64,000 bases of DNA from Bryobacterales bacterium (lineage in GTDB: Bacteria; Acidobacteriota; Terriglobia; Bryobacterales; Bryobacteraceae), in the NCBI GenBank assembly GCA_020852175.1, contig JADZBH010000006.1:124001-188000 (forward strand), read 5' to 3'. The notes beneath the pieces are model-generated. The model had not been told where the DNA came from. It did no database searches and saw nothing but the letters and a program-made list of their open reading frames with translations. Numbering within the stretch: position 1 is the first letter of the stretch; each line of letters begins with the position of its first letter. Below, piece by piece: positions 43,025 through 51,310 of the stretch. The position numbers were made by a program, and so were the translations under genes.

Positions 43025-43465
43025 ATGGCTTCGGAACCGGAGCAGGCCGTTTCCGGGCAACCGCTTCTGCTGCTCGTCGAAGACGAACCGGCGTTGCGCA
43101 CCCTGCTCGTCCGCTTCTTGGAGCGCGCCGGGTATCGACTGGAGGCCGCGGGCACGGCGGCCGAGGCGCTTGCCGCCTACCTGGAATCGCCGCACCGCTT
43201 CGCGGCGGCCGTGCTCGACCTGACCTTGCCGGACATGCCCGGCCTGGCGTTGCTCGACGCCCTTCGCGGCGTACATCCCACGCTGCCCATTGTTCTCACC
43301 AGCGGCGCGGCGCCGCCCGTGCGCTCCGTCGCCCTCCCGGGCCCGGAGGCGCTCTTTCTGCAAAAGCCATTCCTGCCGGCGCGGTTGGTGGAAGCGCTGG
43401 ACACGTTGCTCCCCGCGCCCGAGGGCCCCCCTCAACTCTCCTCCTCGCCGTCCACGACGGCCTGA
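43025..43465 (+). CDS. Stand-alone response-regulator receiver domain
   Basis: This 146-residue CheY-like protein has the acidic pair in L-V-E-D-E-P-A-L-R (about 19-20) and the phospho-acceptor Asp in A-V-L-D-L-T-L-P-D-M-P-G (about 62). The switch Ser/Thr is in V-L-T-S-G-A and the Lys in F-L-Q-K-P-F. No output domain is present, only a Pro/Ser-rich tail of about 15 residues. No histidine kinase is adjacent. Its gene lies 5 nt after the barrel gene and overlaps the convergent Cys-rich gene by 34 bp. Confidence 0.9.
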   Translation: MASEPEQAVSGQPLLLLVEDEPALRTLLVRFLERAGYRLEAAGTAAEALAAYLESPHRFAAAVLDLTLPDMPGLALLDALRGVHPTLPIVLTSGAAPPVRSVALPGPEALFLQKPFLPARLVEALDTLLPAPEGPPQLSSSPSTTA

Positions 43466-44004
43466 AGCCGGCCAGCCAGATTCTCGCCGGAATCCGACCA
43501 CAAACTCCGCTTTTCCACAGGCAGTATCCGGCTCATGTCCTCCGCAAGGTGGAGTACGCTCCGGATGTTCGACCGTACGGCGCGGGGATTGGACAGCGCT
43601 TCCCCATCCGGCAGATAGAGCGAGTCCATGCCCAGGTCGAATTGAATCTGCTCGCCCCAGGCGCTCTCGAAATACGGCGCGAAACATGCGATCGATACCG
43701 CGCAGGGCTTCAGGGACCACTCCTCGTTGAAGTGCCACAGGTCCCAACAGCAATCCAGTTGGAAACAGCAGTCGTTGTGGAAGTGCTCCTTGACGAGCGC
43801 CATCACCGCGGGCGTGTCGGAAGCCTCATCCACCTCCTCTTCCAACACAGCCGGCTGGCCGTAGTCGAGCGCGAACACGCGCAGCATGCCTTGCGGCGCC
43901 AGCCGTGAATACGGGAACCGGCGGAGCACGCGTTCATACAGCGGCAACATGTTGAATTCGGTGTAGCCGCGCAGCCAGTAGGAAAGCTGAACCGTATCAG
44001 CCAT
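43432..44004 (-). CDS. Cys-rich cytosolic protein of unknown function
   Basis: The 190-residue protein has no signal peptide or membrane segment. Its centre carries two adjacent cysteine pairs, H-N-D-C-C-F-Q-L-D-C-C-W-D-L-W-H (about 77-92), and then L-K-P-C-A-V-S-I-A-C. This is suggestive of metal or disulfide chemistry. Acidic stretches (L-E-E-E-V-D-E and D-G-E-E-E-S) are present. I do not recognise the family. Its ATG overlaps the stop of the NicO-type transporter gene by 8 bp, so the two are translationally coupled and may share a metal-related job (inference). Confidence 0.75.
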   Translation of the reverse strand: MADTVQLSYWLRGYTEFNMLPLYERVLRRFPYSRLAPQGMLRVFALDYGQPAVLEEEVDEASDTPAVMALVKEHFHNDCCFQLDCCWDLWHFNEEWSLKPCAVSIACFAPYFESAWGEQIQFDLGMDSLYLPDGEALSNPRAVRSNIRSVLHLAEDMSRILPVEKRSLWSDSGENLAGRLQAVVDGEEES

Positions 44005-44749
44005 GGATTTTCCGCAATGCCTCCACTGTCATCATCGCTCCCAGTAGCGTCACCACGGCGGCGCTCACCAAGGGCAGCCGCCGAACCCACGCGTTCTCCC
44101 TCCCCGCCGACGAGAAGCGCCCCCCCGCCAGCACCATCGCGCTACCGATGGCGACCAGCACCGCGGCCAGCCCCAGCGTGAAGGCGGCCAACAACAGCAA
44201 GCCCAGCCCGAGGCGCCCCAACGACACCGAGAGCATCAGCAACACCAGGGCCTCCGAACACGGGGCCATGCCACCGGCCACGCCAAGCGAAAGCAGCCCG
44301 CCGTGCGAGTGTCCGTGCGAGATGCCCACCCCATGCGCATGCGCCGCCGTTGGCGAATGGTCCACCGGCCCGCCCGGGGCGCCGCGCAGCCGGCTCCACG
44401 ACAGCCACAGTCCGAACACCAGCACCAGCACTCCGCTCATCAACGAAAGTTGAGGCAGAATGCGGTCCAGGCTGACACGCGTGGAGGCGTACAGAGTCCC
44501 CAGACCCAGTACGAAGACGCTCACAGTATGCGTCGCCGTCACCACGCCGCCCAGATAGAAGGCGTCGGCCAGCCTGCCCCGGCTGCCCACCAGATAGGCC
44601 GCCACCAGTGTCTTGCCATGGCCGGGCGATAAGGCGTGTACGGCGCCAAAGAAAAAGGCCAGCGCCAGTGCCGTCGCCAGAAACAGGGGGTCCGATTCGC
44701 GCCCGCGCAAAAGCTCCGTCAATTGGTTCGCTGTGTCCAACAGATGCAT
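43997..44749 (-). CDS. NicO-type nickel/cobalt transporter family membrane protein
   Basis: The 250-residue protein has about six membrane helices. G-A-V-H-A-L-S-P-G-H-G-K-T (about 35-47) is the H-x4-D/G-H-type signature of NicO/RcnA-like and sulfite-exporter-like transporters. It also has a His-rich cytosolic or periplasmic loop (H-A-H-G-V-G-I-S-H-G-H-S-H-G, about 137-150) and G-G-M-A-P-C-S-E-A. It likely moves Ni2+ or Co2+, direction unknown. A TTG two codons upstream (44755) is an alternative start. Confidence 0.85.
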   Translation of the reverse strand: MHLLDTANQLTELLRGRESDPLFLATALALAFFFGAVHALSPGHGKTLVAAYLVGSRGRLADAFYLGGVVTATHTVSVFVLGLGTLYASTRVSLDRILPQLSLMSGVLVLVFGLWLSWSRLRGAPGGPVDHSPTAAHAHGVGISHGHSHGGLLSLGVAGGMAPCSEALVLLMLSVSLGRLGLGLLLLAAFTLGLAAVLVAIGSAMVLAGGRFSSAGRENAWVRRLPLVSAAVVTLLGAMMTVEALRKIHG

Positions 44750-44823
44750 CCTCAACCGGCAAAGCCGCTTGCTCCAACCCGCCGCTTCATCGAATCCCCG
44801 CTCCCGGATTGTACCCTGTAAGA

Positions 44824-45345
44824 GTGCTCACCGACCTCGTGCAGATTCGCCGTCTGGGCGAACAGAAACGTGACGAGAACGAGCGGCTCCGCCGCCACCT
44901 CAAGCGTCACGTCTTCGTCGAACGCCGCCTGCGCGCCATCGCGGAGGACACCGAGGCCGCCATCGATTGCACCGCGTGCGGCAACTGCTGCCGCTCGGCC
45001 ACCGTGCGGCTGAAGGACCGCGACCTACCCAAACTGGCCAAGGCGCTGAAGCTGAGCGAACAGAAATTCCTGAACCAGTACGCGGAGATGACCGAAGACG
45101 AAGGCTGGATCCTGAAACGCAACGCCGATGGAAGCTGCCCGTTTCTCTCCGGCAACCTCTGTCTGGTGTACGAGGTGCGGCCCTCCACCTGCGAGGACTT
45201 CCCGCACCTGGTGCGAGGCCCCGGGTCGCTGGTGGCGCGCATGTGGCACATGGCCGACCGCGCCTGCTACTGCCCCATCGTCTACAACACGCTGGAGGCA
45301 TGGAAAACGGAGACGAAGTTCTTCGATAAGTCGGCGGCGAAGTAG
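44824..45345 (+). CDS. YkgJ-type zinc/iron-chelating cysteine-cluster protein
   Basis: The 173-residue protein has the CxxCxxCC signature C-T-A-C-G-N-C-C (about 48-55). Further cysteines lie in S-C-P-F, N-L-C-L-V-Y-E-V-R-P-S-T-C and A-C-Y-C, the pattern of the YkgJ (UPF0153) family, which binds zinc or iron. The N-terminal 45 residues are highly charged and helical. Function is not known with certainty. The start is GTG 44824; the frame extends upstream only through DNA antisense to the NicO gene. Confidence 0.87.
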   Translation: MLTDLVQIRRLGEQKRDENERLRRHLKRHVFVERRLRAIAEDTEAAIDCTACGNCCRSATVRLKDRDLPKLAKALKLSEQKFLNQYAEMTEDEGWILKRNADGSCPFLSGNLCLVYEVRPSTCEDFPHLVRGPGSLVARMWHMADRACYCPIVYNTLEAWKTETKFFDKSAAK

Positions 45346-45350
45346 CTCCG

Positions 45351-46298
45351 CTACTTCAGCCGTTCGGTCACCTGTACGTCGCTGGAAATACGGAAGCTCA
45401 ACTGTGTTTCCGAAGGCAATTCCGCGTGCTTGCCCCGCGTGGCCAGCACGCCGCCCGTGCCCGCACCTCCACCGATGGCCGCGCCGATCGCCGCGCCTTT
45501 TCCGCCCCCCGCGATCGCCCCAATCGCTGCTCCGATGCCCGCCGCCGCACCGACCTTGGCCGCATCACTCTTCGTGGAACTGTCTGCCTCCTTCCGAAAA
45601 GTATCGGTCTGAATGGCCACATATTGGCCATCGGAGCTTTGAAACTTTTTCAGCTCCAGTCCCAGCGCCGCACGGCCCTTCACGCGGCCCGATTGCGTGG
45701 CATCCACCACGACACCCTCCACCCTGGCGCCGCGCTCGGCAATCACCAATCCATCGACAATCAGCGGCTGGTCCAACGTGGCCGAAAAGGCGTCCCCGTT
45801 GGTGTGATCGTTGCTGGAAACCCTCTCGTTCAACCGGACGCTCAGCAAGGCGCCCGCGGGAATCGTAATTGTCTTCGGCACGCGCACCTTGGGCGGATCC
45901 GGTTTGAATACCGGCGTGGGCGTGGGCGCAGGCGCTGGCGGCGGAGGGGGCTCGTTCCTGGCCTCTTGCACGGGTTCGGGCGGGGGCGCGGGCCTCGGCG
46001 CCGCATCCGGCACTGGTTTTGGAGCAGCAGCCGGCATCGGCGAGGGCCTGGCCTGCTTGACCGTTGGCTTCACCGCCGGTTTGGGGGCAACCGGCGGCGC
46101 AGGCACGGGTTTCTCCTGGGCCGGAGGGGCAACGGGCACACCCGGCACAACCGGTTCGGCCACGGTGGGCGCGGGCGGTTCCACGGCCGCCGTCTGCACC
46201 GGTACGGGCGCCGTGGAGGAGTCGCGCTTCATCACAACCACGATGCCCAACGCCACTATCAGGCCCAAAAGAAAGGCGATGACCACTTTCAAATTCAT
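45351..46298 (-). CDS. Membrane-anchored glycine-zipper protein with long proline-rich linker
   Basis: The 315-residue product has an N-terminal membrane anchor (L-K-V-V-I-A-F-L-L-G-L-I-V-A-L-G-I) and a linker of about 110 residues that is mostly Pro, Ala and Val. A domain follows that is paralogous to the 2400-3329 protein: I-P-A-G-A-L-L-S-V-R-L-N-E-R-V-S-S-N and F-S-A-T-L-D-Q-P-L-I. A glycine zipper (A-A-I-G-A-I-A-G-G-G-K-G-A-A-I) comes next. The layout suggests that it spans the periplasm. ATG 46298 has GGTGAGGG upstream; a GTG at 46310 is possible. It is divergent from the dus operon. Confidence 0.8.
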   Translation of the reverse strand: MNLKVVIAFLLGLIVALGIVVVMKRDSSTAPVPVQTAAVEPPAPTVAEPVVPGVPVAPPAQEKPVPAPPVAPKPAVKPTVKQARPSPMPAAAPKPVPDAAPRPAPPPEPVQEARNEPPPPPAPAPTPTPVFKPDPPKVRVPKTITIPAGALLSVRLNERVSSNDHTNGDAFSATLDQPLIVDGLVIAERGARVEGVVVDATQSGRVKGRAALGLELKKFQSSDGQYVAIQTDTFRKEADSSTKSDAAKVGAAAGIGAAIGAIAGGGKGAAIGAAIGGGAGTGGVLATRGKHAELPSETQLSFRISSDVQVTERLK

Positions 46299-46353
46299 GA
46301 CAACCCTCACCTTAACAAACGCGGAGGGCGGGCGCGCCGTTTCAGCCGGTTTT

Positions 46354-46384
46354 CCTTACGCCGTAAGGCGTATCGCGCCGCGAT
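46354..46384. promoter_or_regulatory. Two adjacent odd-centred perfect palindromes
   Basis: CCTTACG-C-CGTAAGG (46354-46368) and ATCGCG-C-CGCGAT (46372-46384) lie three bases apart in the gap between the glycine-zipper gene and dus. Both have a single central base, so in RNA they would make poor hairpins, but as DNA they look like two dimer-binding sites. They are candidate operators for either or both genes. Confidence 0.4.
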
Positions 46385-46439
46385 CCCGTTAAAATGGAAG
46401 GAGGTGTCTCAAGCCTTCCCATTTCCGAGGGAATTCCCG

Positions 46440-47426
46440 GTGGGTGACGTGCGTGTCAGCCCGGCCACCGTGCTTGCTCCCATGGCCGGCGTCACCGACA
46501 CGGTCTTCCGGCGCTTCATCCGCAATCAGGGCGGCTGCGGCCTGCTGATGACCGAGTTCACCAGTTCGCACGGCATCACGCATTCGGCCCGCCTGCGCAA
46601 CCAGACGAAGCTGATGCGCTATCTTTATTTCGCGCCGGACGAGCGGCCCATCTCCGCGCAACTGTTCGGCGCCGATCCCGAGGTGATGGCCGGCGCGGCG
46701 CGCGTGTGCCAGGACCTTGGCTTTGACGCCGTCGATATCAACTTCGGCTGTCCCGTGAAAAAGGTGGTCCGCTGCAACGGCGGGTCGGGCTGCCTGCGCG
46801 ACCTGCCGCTGATGGGCGGGTTGATGGCCGCCGTGAAACGCGCCATTACAATTCCGCTCACCATCAAATTCCGCGCCGGTTGGAATGACAAGGAACTGGT
46901 CCACGTGGAGGTGGCCCGCATGGCCGAGGACCTGGGCGTGGCCGCCGTGGCGCTTCACCCGCGAACCCGCGAACAGGGCTATAGCGGGCGCGCCGACTGG
47001 ACGCGGATCGCCGAGGTGAAAGCCGCCGTACGGATTCCCGTCATTGGCAACGGCGACATCCTCACGCCTCGCGACGCCGTCCGCATGGTGGCGGAAACCG
47101 GCTGCGACGCCGTCATGATCGGCCGCGCCGCCTCGTCCAATCCCTGGATTTTCCGCCAGATCGCCGAGTACGCGGCCACGGGACAATACTACGAACCCAC
47201 CGAACAGGACCGGTACGATATGATGCGCGGCTATTACGCCATGATCGCCGAGCGCGGAGAGGCCGACTCGATCGGAAAAATGAAACAGTTCGCCAGCTAC
47301 TTCACCCATGGCGTGCGCAACGGCGCCCGCCTGCGCGCCGATGTGTACCAGTCGCACAACGTCGAGGAGATCCGGTCTCTCGTCGACCGTTTTTTTGAAC
47401 GCGAACTCGCCGGTGTCCCCGCCTGA
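46440..47426 (+). CDS. dus: tRNA-dihydrouridine synthase
   Basis: Dus reduces uridine in the tRNA D-loop with FMN and NADPH. The protein of about 328 residues has [14 protein letters not shown] (near the start), [10 protein letters not shown] with the catalytic Cys, [16 protein letters not shown] and I-G-N-G-D-I. DusB is the closest general match. The start is uncertain. GTG 46440 has GAGGG 8 nt upstream; GTG 46404 would add 12 residues, and a strong AAGGAGG (46398-46404) precedes no suitable codon. It heads dus-rnhA-nadD, which are joined by 1- and 4-base overlaps. Confidence 0.92.
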   Translation: MGDVRVSPATVLAPMAGVTDTVFRRFIRNQGGCGLLMTEFTSSHGITHSARLRNQTKLMRYLYFAPDERPISAQLFGADPEVMAGAARVCQDLGFDAVDINFGCPVKKVVRCNGGSGCLRDLPLMGGLMAAVKRAITIPLTIKFRAGWNDKELVHVEVARMAEDLGVAAVALHPRTREQGYSGRADWTRIAEVKAAVRIPVIGNGDILTPRDAVRMVAETGCDAVMIGRAASSNPWIFRQIAEYAATGQYYEPTEQDRYDMMRGYYAMIAERGEADSIGKMKQFASYFTHGVRNGARLRADVYQSHNVEEIRSLVDRFFERELAGVPA

Positions 47427-47866
47427 TGAAATCCGTACAGTTGATCACCGATGGCTCCTGCCTCGGCAATCCCGGACCCGGCGGCTGGGCCTACATTCTT
47501 CGTTACGGTTCGCACAAGCGCGAATGCGCGGGTGGCGAAGCCCAGACAACCAACAACCGCATGGAACTCACCGCGGCCATTCAAGGGCTCTCGGCTCTGA
47601 AGGAGCCCTGCCAGGTGACCATCGTCACCGACTCGGAGTATGTGAAGAACGGCATCACATCGTGGCTGAAGGGCTGGAAGAAAAACGGCTGGAAGACCGC
47701 GGCCAAGAAGCCCGTGCAGAACCAGGATTTGTGGCAGGATCTCGACGCCGCCGTGGCGCGCCACGAAACCAAATGGGAATGGACCAAGGGCCACGCCTCT
47801 CACGAGGACAACAACCGTTGCGATGAACTCGCGCGCGCCGCCGCGGAGCGGATAGCCGGACGATGA
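47426..47866 (+). CDS. rnhA: Ribonuclease HI
   Basis: RNase HI removes RNA from RNA:DNA hybrids. The 146-residue protein has the catalytic carboxylates in order: Asp in [16 protein letters not shown] (about 7), Glu in N-N-R-M-E-L-T-A (about 46), Asp in I-V-T-D-S-E-Y-V (about 68), and Asp in N-R-C-D-E-L-A (near 133). K-G-H-A-S-H-E-D-N carries the flexible His. Length is standard. The ATG overlaps the dus stop by one base (TGATG). Confidence 0.97.
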   Translation: MKSVQLITDGSCLGNPGPGGWAYILRYGSHKRECAGGEAQTTNNRMELTAAIQGLSALKEPCQVTIVTDSEYVKNGITSWLKGWKKNGWKTAAKKPVQNQDLWQDLDAAVARHETKWEWTKGHASHEDNNRCDELARAAAERIAGR

Positions 47867-48438
47867 GCCTCGCCTATGCCGTGTTCGGCGGCACCTTCGA
47901 CCCCGTGCACACAGGCCACATCGCCGTGGCCCAAGCGGCCGCGGCGCGCTTTGCTCTCGCCGAGGTATTGCTGATTCCCGCCGGCAACCCGCCGCACAAG
48001 GAAGGCCGCACCCGCACACCGTTTGTTCATCGCCTGCGCATGGCCGGGCTCGCCTGCGCCGGACAAGCCGGACTGCGCGTCTCGGCGATGGAGGAAGGCT
48101 CCGCGCGCAGCTATTCGATTCACACCATAGAACGTCTGAAGCGGGAGCGCCCGCACGACCGCATGTACTTCCTGATCGGGGCCGACGCCTTTTCCGAAAT
48201 CAAGACCTGGTACCGTTGGCGCGACGTGCTGGCCGAGGTGGAATTCATCGTCGTATCGCGCCCTGGTTCGGATTACGACATCCCGGAGGGGGCGCGGATT
48301 CACCGCCTCGATGACGTGGAGATACCGGTCAGTTCCTCGGCCATTCGCGAACAGCTCCGCTCCGGCTCCACGCCCGCCGCGCTGGCCCCCGCCGTGCTCG
48401 ACTACATTCGCGCCAACGGCCTGTACGCCGCTCAATAG
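47863..48438 (+). CDS. nadD: Nicotinate-nucleotide adenylyltransferase NadD
   Basis: NadD makes deamido-NAD from nicotinate mononucleotide and ATP. The 191-residue protein starts with the nucleotidyltransferase motif [12 protein letters not shown] (about 7-18). It has P-A-G-N-P-P-H-K and, near the end, P-V-S-S-S-A-I-R, both typical of NadD. The ATG overlaps the rnhA stop as ATGA. The 3' end overlaps the convergent ribE by 7 bp. A neighbouring rsfS/obg is absent. Confidence 0.96.
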   Translation: MSLAYAVFGGTFDPVHTGHIAVAQAAAARFALAEVLLIPAGNPPHKEGRTRTPFVHRLRMAGLACAGQAGLRVSAMEEGSARSYSIHTIERLKRERPHDRMYFLIGADAFSEIKTWYRWRDVLAEVEFIVVSRPGSDYDIPEGARIHRLDDVEIPVSSSAIREQLRSGSTPAALAPAVLDYIRANGLYAAQ

Positions 48439-49073
48439 CCCTGTTCGCGCAGTTTCTCCACCGTCAGCCCGCCTGGCATCGCGATGCGTCCCAGCAACTT
48501 CTCCACATGCTTGGCCAGCACGTCGCATTCCAGGTTCACACGGTCGCCCGGCCGTTTCGTTTTCAAGTTCGTTCCCTCGTAGGTGTGCGGAATGATGGTG
48601 ACGCTCATCACGCCGCCTTCCAACGAGGCGATGGTGAGGCTGATGCCGTCAATCGCGATGGAACCCTTGAACACGAGATAGCGGTCCAACTCCTCCGGCG
48701 CCCGCACCCGCAGCCACCAGTTGCCGTTGCCCAGTGTTTCCAGGCTCTCCAGCACTCCCGTCCCGTCCACGTGCCCCTGCACGATGTGGCCGCTCAGCCT
48801 TGATTGCGGCGAAAGCGGCCGTTCGAGGTTCACCAGGCTGCCTGGCTTCAGCGCACCGATGTTCGTCCGGCGCATCGTCTCCGGCGCCACGTCGGCGGCG
48901 AACGAGCCGGGCTTCAGATCGAGCGCCGTCAAACAGCAGCCGTTCACGGCGATGCTCGATCCGGTGAAGGCGTCGCTCAATACCGCGGCACATCCAACGC
49001 GCAGCCGCGCGCCATCCCCCCGGTTCTCGATCGACTCCACGCTCCCCGTTTCTTCTATGATGCCGGTGAACAT
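48432..49073 (-). CDS. ribE: Riboflavin synthase alpha subunit
   Basis: This enzyme dismutates two 6,7-dimethyl-8-ribityllumazines to riboflavin. The 213-residue protein starts with the diagnostic M-F-T-G-I-I-E-E-T-G. It has two lumazine-binding repeats (about 1-97 and 98-195), seen as S-I-A-V-N-G-C-C-L-T and S-I-A-I-D-G-I-S-L-T. G-H-I-V-Q-G-H-V-D-G marks the middle. The start lies 19 bp inside ribD. The longer open frame upstream is antisense-free but falls within ribD and is rejected. The product is cytosolic and acts as a trimer. Confidence 0.97.
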   Translation of the reverse strand: MFTGIIEETGSVESIENRGDGARLRVGCAAVLSDAFTGSSIAVNGCCLTALDLKPGSFAADVAPETMRRTNIGALKPGSLVNLERPLSPQSRLSGHIVQGHVDGTGVLESLETLGNGNWWLRVRAPEELDRYLVFKGSIAIDGISLTIASLEGGVMSVTIIPHTYEGTNLKTKRPGDRVNLECDVLAKHVEKLLGRIAMPGGLTVEKLREQGY

Positions 49074-50191
49074 GCCGTATCCTCCTTTTCGAGATAGGCT
49101 TCCACGGCGAACTCGTTCCGCGTGATCGGGTGCAGCGTCACGTCGCGAAACCGGATCGCGTCGGCGCGGCTCGGCCGGCCCACTCCGCCCGCCACCGGCA
49201 GCGACAACATGCCGCCCAGAATCTTTGGCGCGTAATAGAAGAAGATGCGGTCCGCGGCGCCGCTCTCCAACATCGCCCAATTCAACCTGCTGCCGCCTTC
49301 CACCATCAGCGAGAGGTATCGCCGCCGCCCGAGTTCGGCCACCAGCAAGCCCGGATCCACGCGGCCGCCCGGGCCATCGCACACGATCACCTCAATCCCC
49401 TTGGCCTCCAAGGCCTGCCGCCGCTCGGCCGAGGCCGCCGAAGTGGTGGCCACCAGCACATCGCCGTGCGCGCTCTCCACCAGCCGCGAATGGAGCGGCG
49501 TACGCATCTGCGAATCCATCACAATGCGCAGGAACGGGCGGCTCCGCTCGCGTCCCGTACGGTCGGTCAACAGCGGATCGTCCGCCAGCACCGTGCCGAT
49601 GCCCGTGACAATCGCGTCGTGCGCGTGACGCACCCCCTGCACATGCCGCCGGGCCAGGTCCGACGTGATCCAGCCCTGGTTGTCCTCGGGCGCGGCGATC
49701 TTGCCATCCAGGGTCAACGCGGCCTTCAGGGTCACCAGCGGCAATCCGCGCCGCATGAAGTGCGCGAAGGGCTCGTTCAACTTTTCCGCCTCGGCCTGAA
49801 ACTCAGCGGCGCGCTCCACGGCGATGCCCGCCTCGCGCAAACGGGCGAGGCCTCGCCCCGACACCCGCGGATTCGGATCCTCCGCCGCCACGACCACGCG
49901 TGCGATGCCCGCCGCGATCACCGCCTCGGCGCATGGACCAGTGCGCCCCTGATGCACGCATGGCTCCAGCGTGACATAGAGAGCCGCTCCGCGCGCCCGG
50001 ACGCCCGCCACCTCCAACGCGATCGCTTCGGCATGCTTCACGCCGGCCCATGTGTGGCAGCCTTCGCCCACCACCTGGCCGTCCTTCACCACCACCGCGC
50101 CCACCATCGGATTCGGACTCGTCCGTCCCACGCCCATCCGAGCCAGATCGAGAGCACGCCTCATCATCGACGGCGTGAGTGCGTCCGTCAT
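49055..50191 (-). CDS. ribD: Bifunctional riboflavin biosynthesis deaminase/reductase RibD
   Basis: The N-terminal deaminase domain (about 1-145) binds zinc through H-A-E-A-I-A-L and E-P-C-V-H-Q-G-R-T-G-P-C. The C-terminal reductase domain (about 150-365) has T-L-K-A-A-L-T-L-D-G-K-I-A and V-E-G-G-S-R-L-N-W. The protein converts the GTP cyclohydrolase II product to 5-amino-6-ribitylamino-uracil phosphate using NADPH. Length 378 is standard. ATG 50191 overlaps the ftsY stop by four bases. No FMN riboswitch is seen, consistent with its place inside an ftsY-led operon. Confidence 0.97.
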   Translation of the reverse strand: MTDALTPSMMRRALDLARMGVGRTSPNPMVGAVVVKDGQVVGEGCHTWAGVKHAEAIALEVAGVRARGAALYVTLEPCVHQGRTGPCAEAVIAAGIARVVVAAEDPNPRVSGRGLARLREAGIAVERAAEFQAEAEKLNEPFAHFMRRGLPLVTLKAALTLDGKIAAPEDNQGWITSDLARRHVQGVRHAHDAIVTGIGTVLADDPLLTDRTGRERSRPFLRIVMDSQMRTPLHSRLVESAHGDVLVATTSAASAERRQALEAKGIEVIVCDGPGGRVDPGLLVAELGRRRYLSLMVEGGSRLNWAMLESGAADRIFFYYAPKILGGMLSLPVAGGVGRPSRADAIRFRDVTLHPITRNEFAVEAYLEKEDTACSPAS

Positions 50192-51213
50192 GCCAGGAGC
50201 GTCCCCACGAATTGTTCGGCATCGAACGGCAGCAGATCGGCCGCCTGCTCGCCGACGCCGATGTAGCGGATGGGCAGATTCAACTCGCGGGCGATCGCCA
50301 CCACCACGCCGCCCTTGGCCGTGCCGTCGAGCTTGGTCAGCACGATGCCCGTCACCCCGCTCGACTCGGTGAACTTCCGGGCCTGCTCCAGGCCGTTCTG
50401 TCCTGTCGTGGCATCCATCACCAGCCACACCTCGTGCGGCGCGTCGGGAATCACCTTCTGCGCGGTTCGCCGCATCTTCTCCAATTCGGCCATCAGGTTT
50501 GACTTCGTGTGCAGCCGGCCCGCCGTGTCGACAATCACATAATCCACGGTACGCGCCCGCGCCGCCTGCAGTGCGTCGAACATTACGGAACTGGGATCGG
50601 CGCCCGCCTTCTGACGGATCACCTCGGTGTTCGTGCGCTGGCCCCATACCTCAAGCTGCTCAATCGCCGCCGCACGAAAAGTGTCGGCCGCGCACAACAA
50701 TACGCTCTTGCCGCCGGCCCCCAACTGCTGGGCCAGTTTCCCGATCGTGGTCGTCTTGCCCACTCCGTTCACGCCCACGATCATGAGCACGGTCGGCGGC
50801 GACGCCGCGCGCAGGGCCGGCCGCTCGGCTGCCTGCAGAACCTCCAGCAAATGCTCGCGAATCAGCGCCTTCAGTTCCGATGCATCGTTCACCATCTTCC
50901 GGTCCACGCGCTGCCGGATACGTTCCAGCACCTCGGTGGCGGTCCGTATGCCGACATCGGCGCCAATCAGGGCGAACTCCAATTCCTCCAGCAGATCGGC
51001 GTCGATCGCTTTCTTTCCTTGAATCGTGTCTTCGAGCGCCGTCACGATTCCCGCACGCGTCTTCTGAATGCCCAGTTTCAGACGGTCCAGTAGAGAACCC
51101 GCCTTGGCGGGAGCAGGGGCGGCGGGCGCCGCGGGAGTCTGGGCCGGAGCTTCCGCGGTCGCTTCTTCCGCCCGCTCCTTGGAATCACCGGAGCCAAACA
51201 ACGATCGAATCAT
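50188..51213 (-). CDS. ftsY: Signal recognition particle receptor FtsY
   Basis: FtsY docks ribosome-SRP complexes at the membrane. The 341-residue protein has an Ala/Pro/Glu-rich A region (about 10-35) and a helical N domain. The G domain shows G-V-N-G-V-G-K-T-T-T (about 145-154), D-T-F-R-A-A-A, D-T-A-G-R-L-H, T-K-L-D-G-T-A-K-G-G and the end I-G-V-G-E-Q-A-A-D-L-L-P-F. I chose ATG 51213 over ATG 51225. A consensus-like -10 (TACAAT, complement of 51224-51229) would be overlapped by the upstream start, and M-I-R-S-L-F-G matches FtsY beginnings. Confidence 0.95.
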   Translation of the reverse strand: MIRSLFGSGDSKERAEEATAEAPAQTPAAPAAPAPAKAGSLLDRLKLGIQKTRAGIVTALEDTIQGKKAIDADLLEELEFALIGADVGIRTATEVLERIRQRVDRKMVNDASELKALIREHLLEVLQAAERPALRAASPPTVLMIVGVNGVGKTTTIGKLAQQLGAGGKSVLLCAADTFRAAAIEQLEVWGQRTNTEVIRQKAGADPSSVMFDALQAARARTVDYVIVDTAGRLHTKSNLMAELEKMRRTAQKVIPDAPHEVWLVMDATTGQNGLEQARKFTESSGVTGIVLTKLDGTAKGGVVVAIARELNLPIRYIGVGEQAADLLPFDAEQFVGTLLA

Positions 51214-51223
51214 GGGAAAGTCC

Positions 51224-51229
51224 ATTGTA
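51224..51229 (-). promoter_or_regulatory. -10 element TACAAT of ftsY
   Basis: On the minus strand TACAAT is followed by ten bases and then the ATG at 51213. A start point 6-7 nt after the hexamer leaves only about 3-5 untranslated bases, so ftsY mRNA would be nearly leaderless. No clear -35 match is visible. Confidence 0.5.
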
Positions 51230-51295
51230 TCGTGCGGCTCCCCGCCCCATGAAGCCGGACGTGGCGGAGCGGCGGGACCGCGCGGGCTCTTACGC

Positions 51296-51301
51296 TACAC
51301 T
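51296..51301 (+). promoter_or_regulatory. -10 element TACACT of the PEGA kinase gene
   Basis: TACACT matches the -10 consensus at four of six positions and ends 9 nt before the ATG at 51311. Transcription would start about three bases before the ATG, again implying a nearly leaderless message. It shares the 97-bp divergent gap with the ftsY promoter. Confidence 0.4.
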
Positions 51302-51310
51302 GAGTGGAAC

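Noticed and set aside
45426-46439. In-frame extension of dus by more than 330 codons
   Set aside because: It is antisense to the glycine-zipper gene and shows mirror-image Arg/Gly-rich composition; dus homologues start near 46404-46440.
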